A program made the position numbers and the translations under genes. A stretch of DNA of 64,000 nucleotides from Stercorarius parasiticus (Eukaryota; Chordata; Aves; Charadriiformes; Stercorariidae), in NCBI GenBank assembly GCA_013396915.1, contig VWZL01001304.1, positions 219,109-283,108 of the forward strand. The letters run 5' to 3'. This document shows positions 24,601-35,900 of the stretch, one piece after another. The notes beneath the pieces are model-generated. The model worked only from the letters and a program-made list of their open reading frames with translations. It was not told the DNA's origin and did no database searches. Position 1 is the first letter of the stretch; each line of letters begins with the position of its first letter.

Positions 24601-27600
24601 GTACCTCCTCATCTCCCCACTGGAGTCCCAGTGCCCTGTGGTTGGCTCCAGGTCCTCTGGTAATGGCGTGCCTGAAAAACAGGGTTGCCATGAGCCAAGC
24701 ACGGCTGAGCTGCATGTGTTTTGTGTTGGTAACAGCTTTCCAGCTCTTCTTTGTGATCAGCAAAGCCCCAGCAGGTGACCCTTGCCATTTCCAGTGGTGA
24801 TGCTGCCAAGGTTCTTTGTAGGCTCAGTTCTGCATCTGTTGAAATCTTTGTACTCACTTCAGTGGGTGCAGTTTTGACCGTCACAAAAGGCATGACCACA
24901 CTAGGTGTATTTAATGATTCAAAGACTTCCTTCTCTGCAATATGTAGTTTACCCTCCAACTGCTTTTACTTGAGACCTCTGATTGCTTTTCCTGTTCCAC
25001 TTTAATCTTCTTCTTCGTCGACCTCTGTGGTTCTTTACTTTGATATATCATCTACTTACAAAGTTTATCTGTCCTGTTACCCATTTTATTTTTGTCTTTT
25101 ATCTCATGCCGGCAACTGTATTTTCTTGACCTTTACACAGAAGTTCACCTGATGGCTCTATCTCAGAATGCTACTTTGAACTTTGTTTAAAAAATAAAAA
25201 TAAAAGTCACAGTTCACAGCATTTGCTAACAACTACTACTAAGTGGTAACTAGTGTAACACAGTTATTTCTCCCCTTCAGAAGAGCTACCAGCAATGGGC
25301 TCCCACTGAGTTATGACTTTTTATAGGTTAGCTTGTTTGATCCGTCTCAATTTTTTTTGCCTCATCTTTCAGTTGAAATCTTGTCCCTTTGCCCATCTTC
25401 CTGCCACAGCAAATGAAGAGATCATATGTTAGAGGGCAATTGTTAGCATGGCTTCTCTTGATTAAAAATAAAAAAGTAATTCAAAAAGTCTTTTTTATTA
25501 TCTTATGTATTTTTCAGCAAAACTCTAGAAAGCTGAATTTCATGGATGAATGACGGGGCAGTATCTCTGAAGTGCAGTAATCTGCACATTATCCTGTGAT
25601 GGTCCTGTAAGTGCTACCTTAATCACAAATCATGCTTATTAATGAAGGTCCTCACCAGATGAAAGAGAATGTTAAAGATGGAATTAATACAACGGACTTC
25701 GAGTTGTGCTCAGATTGATTCAAACAGCTTCTAGCTACATTTCTGCAAGAGGGGGAGGGGGAAATCCCAAGATGACAGATGCCATGCAGAGCAAAGCCCT
25801 TTCTAAAGAAATAAATAAATCATTTATGTACAGTATTCACCAAAAACTGCAGGGGGCAAGAGACTGCAGGTTTTCCTCTCAATAAGGAAGAAAAATGCAC
25901 ATATAATAATTGCTGTTACAAACATACACAGGACACAGAAAGTGAGTCCGGATAAGAGACATTCCCCTCCTCATGAAGGAATGTGGCTAAGTTATTCCTG
26001 GGATACTCATCTGCCAATAGCATCGGGATTGTCTCGTTGCAAAGCAAAAGGAATCTCTAACTTTATCTTTTAAATTTCTGAAATTCTAGCGTTCAGTTGA
26101 ACAATCCAAAACGCACAATTACCCGTACTAAGAGACATGCGCCTCCACGTGAGAAGTGGTTGTAGAGTGTACATGGAGCTGCAGACAGCAGTGGTTGGAT
26201 GGGGTTTGCAGATCTCTGGTCCCTTTCGTGGAACTCAGTATGGTCAGCCGTGTAAGCAACTGCTGCCACAACCGTATTCTGGGTAAGATTTTTGTTTTTC
26301 TTTTCAAAACAAACCACAACTGAGAACAGCAATCCAGCTTCAAACTTCATAAGGCAGAGCTCCCATTTATGTGCTGAAGCACGCAGGAAAAATAAACCCT
26401 CACGGTCTGATGTAGGGCAATTAATTGAAAAGCCTTCTACGTACCGATTCCCCCTCCTCGTGTTATGATTGCTGTTACTTGTTGTATTTCTGTAAGCTGC
26501 AGGACCCCCTCCCCAGCCGGAGAAGCCTCCCAGTGTGGGGGCTTCCCCCCAAACCCGGCACTCGGTGCTGCCGGCACCCAGCCCTCCCTCCTGCTCCCCC
26601 AGCATCCCTCCTGCGCAGGGGCCACATCGCGGCTGGGATCCAGCCATTTCTGGCTGGCCCATGGTCTCTTGAGGGCTATTAGCCTCAGACAGTGTGTAGA
26701 GGAGCTCTGAGAGACTACTGCTGATCCCTGGCTGCGTCGCCTCAAAGAAGGAGCAGGCTGTAACTCTTTTTGACCTCTTTCCCTGGGGTACGCTCTCAGA
26801 GGATGACGGCAGCAGAATATCTAGGTGTCTCATTCACCAAAGTAACAGAAGCACTATTCATCCTGTGCATTCTCAGAAGTGTATTAATCATCGTAAGATA
26901 TGCTTTTAAATATTTCAAAGACCTGGTTTTTTTCAGGAGTAGCATCTGTTCTTTTCAGAGGGAAGTTTGTGACTAATGACGCTAATTGTACCAATTTCAG
27001 TTAACAGAGCCAAGACCATATATGCACTTGCAAACCAATTAAGTGGCTAACCTATAGGCCTGCCTGCCGTGTACGTGGAGGCAAGAAAGCCCCCCCAAAA
27101 CCCAGGTTACCAGGGGAAAAACAACCCCGTGCTGAAAATTTAGGCTGTGATTGGCAGGCCTGGTCCATGTTCAAGCTCCACCAGGCGCATCGCAGCTTTC
27201 TCCTGCCCTCAGCACCACTTCACCCCACTCACCGGCTGGGCCCTGCGTGTTTGAGAGAGTAAAGTCTGCAGCGGTTGTTGGCGTTTCTCAAACATCCTGG
27301 GCTCGCATCTGTTGGAGGTAAGGAAACACTGGCATATCTTATCTCTTCAAGCCCTTGCTGCGATAGCTGGCGCGCACATGTTGCTGTCAGCTAAACCCAC
27401 AAATGGCTTAACGGCAGGTACATAATAGCCCGTTAGCACAGGTTTGCCTGGGATGCTGGCAGGTGTTTACATGAAAATTTGCCCTGCTTGTCATAGCATA
27501 TAGGACAGCCAGCACCTGGCAACCTCCTACCGAACACCGCATTCTTTAATTGCTTCGAAGCGGTAGCAGCAGCTGCCGCCAACCTTGTTAAATAAACAAC

Positions 27601-30600
27601 AGATTCCGCACCTGCCTGAGCAAAATCCTGACCCGGCTCCCAGCCTGCCAGCGGGCGTGCAGGTAACCCTGCCTTCCCCGCAGACAGCGGCCTCGGGGAT
27701 TAGAGGGAGTCTATCAGCATTGATTCGTCCTTTGGCTGCGGAGGTTCTCACTGCCCCTCTCTCGGGAGCCGGGAGACGTGAAAATCTTCCTAATTAGGTT
27801 TCTGTTTTATGGATGATTCTTGTCACACACGCACACACAACACCCCCAGGCATACAGGCACAATGTCTATGTGCCTGAAAAAATCACTATGGCACGATAG
27901 CCAAGTGCCTATCTCTTGCAGAGTGCTTTGATATAGTACAAAACAATCGTGAGTTGTTTCTGAGGGTCCAAAGGCTTGGTACAGGACAGGGCTTTCTACT
28001 CTCCAAGGAGTGAAGCTGTGTGAAGAGCCAGATTTTGGTTAGATATAGCCAGCAAAGACAAGAGAACTATATCTCCTGACTTGTAACAGGTGAGCTTGTA
28101 TTCTCAAAGCCATAAATGATTGTTTTATCATTCCCCTTTCTATCAGATTTAATTAAATCTTGGCATCTTATTGGATTCTACGGTAAATACACTTGCCTGG
28201 ATCCACAAACTTACCAAATCAGGAGGAATAGTGGGAGGGAGGAGGAGTGAGTTACCTGCTGCCAGGATACTTCCCCTCCGGTTTTCTATTTTCCCTCCCC
28301 TTCATGCTGTTGAACAAGGTGTGCTCTGAGCGACACCATGGCATTTTTTCCAGCCTCCAGCCAGTGGCAGGTGTGCGAAGAGGCTGCATGCGAAGCACAA
28401 ATGAGTAAAAAGGAATAAATGCAAAGGTCCTTGTTATTCATACGTAAGACAAAAGGCACTGTAAGAGACAAAGTGATTATAGCAAAGAGAGTGGGACCCC
28501 AGGTGAATGCTAGGAAAAAAGGCAAACAAAATAACCTTCCCAAAAAAACAGGTGACGAAAAATCAAGATGGTCCATTTAAAAGCTGTATGGGACTTAGTT
28601 TGGGGCAGCACTCTGAGAGCAAAGCCCCACGCTCATTGGGCTCCGTTCTTTTGAGCCGCAGAGCAGGATTTCCTCCATTTACATGTTTTCTTGAAAATTT
28701 AAAGACAGAAAATACTTAGCAGCAACTCTTATACTACAGCTTTAACAGACACAGAAAGGACCATCTGTTGGGTCTCTCAGCTACACGAGAGATGAAAGGG
28801 AAAAGGTGAAACAGGAGCACTGCATCTATTTTGTAGTTGTACATCCACCCACCATAGGGATATATTAACTATGCTTTGGCAGCACTAAATTCCTGACAGG
28901 ACAAGTTATTTACTACTAATAGTCCACAAAAACAAGCTGGCACAGCAAAACCCCTTCACACAGCCATAGAGAGCTAAGAAACCAGTAATGATTATCAAGC
29001 GACTGTTATTTGCATTTAAGTATTTTCCAATAAATTGCCATCAGCCTGCTTCGCAAACATAGCTGATAAATACAGTAAATGTCGTTAAAGCACAAGACTG
29101 AAATGCCTGCGTGCCAGCAGTCACCACTGTCTGTTCTTACACTCTGCCCTTCAAACAGCATCATGCTGCAATCACTGCCCATGTAAAATGCTGTATTTTT
29201 AATAGATCCCCTACTAATTACACATTTAAGTGACAAAAGTGATTTTATTGAGCAGAAGTGCAGGTTTCAGTTTAAGTAGCTCCGAGGGGATATTACCTTT
29301 GGCTGTTTGTGGGATCACGTTGCCTTCTAGTGGCTGGCCACAGCTCCCTTGTACCAGAAAGATTTCAGGGTACTCTTCCACAAACATATCCAGAGTGCAG
29401 AATATCTTTTTTTTAATTCCCTCTAGGGGAGAAGCAACTGTCCGACAAGACTCATGCTCTGTATTGCTTTGGAAGCAAGAAAGAACAGTCACAAGAAAAG
29501 ACCCTTTTTTTGACTCCCATTACTGCTTGTTTTGAGTGCCTTCTAGGAGAAATTTTGAATATGTTTTAAGCCCTCCATAACCTATAGCAAGCCAAAGCAA
29601 TGGAAGTTTACCAATTCATGGTGCTGAATAGGCCTGTCTCTCCTGCAAGAGCACAGAGGAAGAAAGAAAATTTTAAGAATCAAGAAAAGTGAAGTGATTT
29701 CTTTCAAAATACTGAATGCACAACACCCATGAGAACTGGAGCTGAAGGAGAGCTCCGGGAGGAGGTTTGCCTGCTGGACTCTGAGAACCAGGGAGGTCTC
29801 CATCTTAGCAAGTGGGGAAAACCAGCTACTGCTAAAAAGTAGAAATAGGTTGGGGAGATATTTAAGCCATTAGATTCAGGAAAATCGGAGAGAAAGAGAG
29901 ATGACAAAGCCAGATGGGGCAATCTGCCCTCCCAGGTTTGCTAGAGCAAGAATTCACCAGCGAGGCAGCTAACCAAAGCCCTTTTTATCTGCATGTAAAA
30001 ATTTTCATCTGAAGTGGCTGCATTTGAAAGGTGGTGGCAGCTTCAACAAAATACTTCCTATGGGCTTGATGTTGATGGTCCATATTACCTTCAGGATCAT
30101 ATGCAGGGCTGGATCCTAAACCGCTTATCTGCAAATGCAAGAAAAGTCATTACAAGAAGAGGAATGAGAAGCAATGGCAAGAAAACAGTGACTAAGCTAC
30201 ATCACTGAAAGAGGGAGCCACATGAAAATGGCCAAAGCTGTGCACCATTTAAAGAAACACAGATATGGAAGGCAATTTTTTTCCTCCTTTGATGTACAAA
30301 ACTAAGGCTGGGGGGCAAAATAGAGGTTGGACACAAAGAACAAAAGGAGAGGAAACAGAATTACAGCTGAAAATTAGAAGCAGAAACCAAATCATTGGAA
30401 GAACAAAGACAGGATCGTCAGCTCAGAGGGTGAAAGAAAATGTGACAGTAAGTAAAATGTAAGAGGCCTGTTACAAGAGAGCTGAAGAAAAAGGAAAAAA
30501 AAAAAAGGCAAGAAATTTGAAGGAAAGATTTTCAATTGCACAGACTACAAGGAGCAAGTGGTCAATGACAGACGCATGGGCCTGGAGAGGGATCCAGTCA

Positions 30601-32528
30601 CTGATAGGGTGGGCACTTTTGAAAATTCAACACCTCACTAGCACCTCCCTGCTTCAATAAGTAAACTGTTTTATTATTGCAGAAGAAACAAGGACTACTG
30701 ATTAACACAGCTAAAGAAAAAAATGTTTAAATCAAAATGGGATGTTTCCCCTCAAACTGCTATATGCACGCACAGAACATCATTATATAAGAAGTCAGAT
30801 TAGACTGTTGCAGTCCTCCCTTTTGGCTCCACAATCTATGAATGTACTTGCAATACATGGCTGTGTCATTCCCACCTGCTCTCCAAAACTCTGCTCATGC
30901 ACACATTGCATACATAATGGAGAAAAAAGCAACACATACGTGAGCAGCAGCTGCCTTCATCACAATCTGCACGAGGTAAACACGACAGAGATGAGTTAAA
31001 CACATGAATACACCACACGAAATCCAAGACTGTTTCTTCTATTCAGAGCTCTGAGTACTGACTCTTGGGGAGCTGCCAGTTTGAAGAATGTAGCTCATCT
31101 TTCTTGAATATCCAAGTGGCAGGATTGGTGGAAATACAGTTTTCTTCTCCCCTAATCTATTCGTTATGCAACTGCAACTCTGAATCTCCTGCAAAGTATA
31201 GGAGCATTAATTGATATATGTTTGTATAGGTCATTTTTTAAACCAATATTAAAAACCAAGAGGCTCCTCCTGTGAATGTATATGTAGTAGGTCTACATGA
31301 TTTATTATAATCCCTTTCCCGAAGAGATTAATATCCAAGTTAGTTAAACGCTTTGCAGAATATTCCTGCTGGTCCAGTGAAGGAACAGATGCATACAAAA
31401 CTGAATTTAACCTATAATAGCCATTTTTTTTCACACCAGAGGCTGTCAGCCACCTTTTTTCTGTCTAATGTTAGATTCTTGGGTGACATCACACTGAATG
31501 ATAAATGCAGAATGACTTGAAACACACAAATATAGTCTTCCAAATTGCCACCTGCAAACTCAGGTCACAAAAGGAAAGAGAGGAGAAGGAGAAGGAGAAG
31601 GAGGAAGGAGAAAAAGGAAGAGGAAGAGGAAGAGGAGAGAACTGTTAGAAAAATGTTACTTGCAACTTCCTTATCATTTTGGTGCTTTGAGAAAGTTGTG
31701 GCTCAAAACCTAACACTGTTTTCTAATGAAGTGTCACCTAAAGTTTTCAGAGGGCTACCTCTTGGAAAAAGAAAATCACACAGACCGCTACTGTAGTCGC
31801 TGTGGACTATCTAATGAGATGATCCTGAAAGTAATATGGACCATCAACATCAAGGCACAGGAAGTATTTTGTTGGAGTAGCCAATGCCTTTCAAGTGCAA
31901 CCACTTCAAATGAAATTGTTCTTACATGCATATAAAGAGTTTGGCTGTGGTAAACAAAGGAATGCTTTTGGTATAGGGTAACTAATCGCTGTTACAGTCT
32001 GCCACTAACTGGAATATCACCTCACTCTGAAAACAATAAACTTACCCCTAAGCTTGAGAAAACTATCCAACTTTGAAAACAGTAATTCTTTTTTCTTCAA
32101 GAAAGATTAAAAAATCCCCCCCCTCGAACATGTTGATAAGCATGATAAGGTAAAGGTATTTAATGATTCTACAATATGATCTTTCCAGAAAGTTATAGCA
32201 TAGGTCAAACAAACAGTATTCGTGAGACAGATTGAAAATAAAAAAGAAAGTGGAGTTCAGATTTAAAATATGAAATCATTGGGATTCAGTTCGATGAAGT
32301 AGTGCCAAGGGGGAATTCAAAATTTCTTCAATATTCTTCAAGGTCATCACAGCCCATTGAATAAAAATCAAAATGTCTGTTCCTTAATATTCCAGAAAGG
32401 ATTAATAACTAAGATAGGCAATGTGGAACAATATTAGTGTTCACGTCTATGAATTTAGATATTCACACCACCATTCTGCATTTCTAACTTCATTTATTTA
32501 ATGAGAGACAAAAAGAAAGGCTGGTGGC
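21681..32528. other. Intergenic, no supportable gene
   Basis: About 10.8 kb. The longest frame is 246 codons on the - strand (26833 to 26093). It overlaps open frames in other phases in a GC-rich, stop-poor patch, so I do not call it a gene. A CpG-richer stretch at about 27050-27800 is noted in the findings as a possible regulatory element. A pure-purine tract occupies 31569-31641. I recognise no other repeat family here. Confidence 0.5.
31569..31641 (+). repeat. 73-bp uninterrupted purine tract (GGA/GAA-rich)
   Basis: Every base from 31569 to 31641 on the + strand is A or G, mostly imperfect repeats of GAAGGA and GGAAGA. This is simple sequence likely to vary in length. It is not coding, although it gives a lysine/arginine/glutamate-rich frame. 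Confidence 0.9.
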
Positions 32529-32940
32529 TGTCATGGTTTCAGCTGGGATAGAGCTGACTTTCTTACTAGCAGCTGGTATAGTGCTATGTTTTGGATTTGG
32601 GATGAGAAATGGTGTTGACAGCGCACTGGTGGTTTTGGTTGTTGCTTGGCAGTCAAAGCCATTTCTGCTCCTCACACCACCCCACCAGAGAGTCGACTGT
32701 CCCAGAAGAAGCTGGGAGGGGACACAGCCGGGACAGCCGACCCCAACTGTCAGTGGGATATTCCATGCCATATGGCGTCATGCTCAGTATACATAGCGGG
32801 GGAAGAAGAAGGAAAGCGAGGGGGGATGTTTGAAGTTATGGCATTTGTCTTCCCACGTAACTGTTATGTGTGATGGAGCCCTGCTTTCCTGGGGATGGCT
32901 GAACACCTGCCTGCTGATGGGAAGCAGTGAATGAATTACT
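32529..32940 (+). mobile_element. ERVL-type LTR, 5' part, truncated
   Basis: The element starts with TGTCATGGTTTCAGCTGGGA, the 5' terminus of a common avian ERV LTR. It continues through the family's U3 blocks: AGCTGGTATAGTGCTATGTT, AGAAGCTGGGAGGGGACACA, and a CATATGGCGTCATGCTCAGT block just upstream of a TATA-like ATACATA. The R/U5-like part fades out after about 32935, so the 3' end is missing. No primer-binding site, internal genes or partner LTR are visible nearby, so it is a broken solo LTR. Short frames inside it (up to 93 codons, both strands) are not genes. Confidence 0.85.
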
Positions 32941-35900
32941 GTAATTAAGGTGATGTGAATGCTTAGTAATCCTGATTTACAATAATGACATATTATCCAT
33001 TCCTAATTGCTGTCCAATCCTAATTGTCTCCTTGGAACACGTACCTGACTAAAAGAAATTTTAAAGGCAAGAACCAGAGCAACGGCTTGGGATCTGAGAC
33101 CACTGAGGACAGGGCAGGAGAAGTTCTGCCGAAGTCAGAGGAGGCAGAGAGTCAAGTACAGCTAGAAGAGAGACTCTACCATGCCGCTGCTTCTGCCTGG
33201 AAACTCCATAGCTGTAACACCAGCTCTGCATCTGATGTTAAAAAAAAAAAAAAAAGTCACTCTGGCGTGTGAGACACCACATGTCAGAAGTGTACTGTGA
33301 AACATATGTTCATGTTTTCCCTTTAAGACAGAGTATTTCACATTTCGGGTTTTTTTATATATACTTTAGATTACAGATGAATCTATTGTACCAAAATATT
33401 GGCAGCTGCTTTCCAACATGGGAGACTGCCTTCCACGTTCAGCAAACTCTCCCAGCCTTTGACTATAAAACATTTGAGCAGGCTCTTGCATATTGATATT
33501 CATTACCTGTAGGGTTTGCATTAACAGACACGCAAACAGCCCAATCAATAATATCAGCTCATATTGACTAACTATTTCTACCCTGAAATAGGAATGTCAA
33601 GCTTCAATTGATTCACATTCATGCACTGTGTAAACATAATTTAAAATTAACATGTACGAGAGAGAGCTCATACTATTATTACCGTGTGCAGTAACCTGGG
33701 GGATGCACCGTAGCACAAAGCTGGTGTACTAGACAGAGCTAGTCATTTAAACGTAAGGTATAATTTGCCACCTAAATATTCCACAAATTCCAACTGCTGC
33801 TGGCTACAAAGCCATAGCAATAGTCTGTCCTTGTACCAGCGCTGGTAACTCCCCGCAAGCTGCAGGAGGGGCAGTGAGAGAAAGTACGAAACGTGGCCAA
33901 CCAAGCCAGGGCTGCCCAGGAGGAGGAGATGTAGCTGCAGCTGGAGGAAGTCCGAGGAGTGACAGTGCCTGGGATAAAGGGATGCTCTGGGTACCAAAAT
34001 ACCTCTCTCTTACTTTGTTCTGCATCACACCAAAGAAACAGGCTCCCACCCACCTCGCACAGCTGATTAGAGAGAAAAAGTTACCTTACACAAGGTGGTC
34101 TCAATATTTGTACAACTTCACATCATGATTGGCTTCTCGCACTGCGCATGCTGGGTTTTCTGCTCATAATCCATAGGAGTTCATTTCATTTTGGGCAAGT
34201 ACCAGTTTCCAGTTTGAACAAGCAAGCTCTGAAGGCCCAGGAAGACCCTACTCGCCCTCTCTTTGAGGACCATGTGTGCCACCCTCCCTCTTTCCTCCCC
34301 GGGCACCTGCCACTGTCGGGTGACTTTGTCCTTTGACCACCCCAAGGAGAGAAAGGGAGAGGTGTGTGATCCCTTCTTTACTTTGGGGCAACAGAGACGT
34401 AGCAGTTTTTCCAACGTACAGAGGAAAAATGTGATTGAGTACTGCAGCCCTGGGTTAACTAGTAGACCCAGTGCTCCTTAAACACACACACACTCTTCTG
34501 AGCATCTACAGCACTTCTTTCAGCTCCCATGTCGTTCAGTGATTCGTGGCTCACCCTTTACAAGGCTTTGATGTTCCTGTCTCAGTAACCCGGGCTGAAA
34601 AAAAGCACCCAAAAGATGGTTTTCCAGCAGTTTATATCCTTGCTTGTTCCACTGGCAGCCTAGAGTCAGCTCTCCTGGCCCCCTCATGGCTTCATCCTTT
34701 GCTGCCTTGGCAGTGAGCTCCCCAGCTTCTGTATTTACAAGGTGGCCCAAGTAGGGATGTGTCAGAACAAACAGCCAATGTTTAGTCATACATAAAGGTA
34801 AAAAGATCCAACATAAATCTCTTTTAACTAAGCTACTATCAATTAACTATCAATTAACTGTGGGGAGGGGAACACAGAAAACCCTGTAAAAAAAAAAAAA
34901 ACAAAAGCAAACTGCTCTGCTCAAACACTATCTGCATTACCATTATAATGACCGCCTGAATGAAAACAGTAAAAAAAAAAAAAATCAAAGACCTAAGTAG
35001 TTTGTTTTACAAAAAGAAAAGAAAAAAAAAGAAAAAGGAGTTCCTTTGGCGGAAAAGAAAAAGGCGGTTCAGCTGTCTTCTTGTCAAGTCGGAACCAGAC
35101 CCTGGTCCTGCAGTTCTCCAGTTCCACGAGCAAGTTTCACTGACGCTCTCCGCTGGTGATGAGAGGGACCATATTTTACCCACCAGCACCCTGATGCTGT
35201 AAGATCTCTGTGCCCTACATTTTTATCTATGGAGGACTCATTGTCTAGTGTTTTCAAGGGGAAAAAAAAAAAAAGAAGCTCAATGATGAGAAGAAAAAGA
35301 TACCATAGAGCAGCTGCAGCTGTAATTGGCTGAAGGGCTAACAAACGACCTAATATTCTTCTAGCTAGGATTTATCCAGCTGCCCACTGTTCTGATTAAA
35401 TGGGACTAATCCATCAGACGAAAATTGGTTCGCTGGTTCAAGAAATAAACTTACCTGTTTCTTAATTTTTCTTTAATTTTATTATTAGAAGATAAAGCTC
35501 CACTTCTCTAAACCTAATGTTTCTTCTAAATTATTCATGGATAATTTTGTAAATTAACACATAAACCTACTCCCATAGAGCTCTCTTATGAAGCTGCTGT
35601 ATCTGATCTTTATTTAAAGCTGTGAATTAAAACAAAGCACAAGACGAACCACTAAAACTCCCAGACTTTTCTATCAGTGAATACATTTCATACAAGCTAC
35701 AGAGTTTTTTCTAGTATTTGACCTCTAGCATTTGACCAGAAATAGGAAGCTACCACAGTTATAATTAGCATTTGATTGATCACAATATATACATATTATT
35801 GTTCCACTTCTGATAAATGCTATGTGTTTCAGGATAAATATGGCCTATTAAATTGTAATCAATATGATTTTTTGAAGTCGTTTGGTCTCCATCATCGTAA

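Noticed and set aside
34520..34790. Possible further LTR or retrocopy
   Set aside because: The texture is somewhat repeat-like, but no terminus, tail or family block could be identified.
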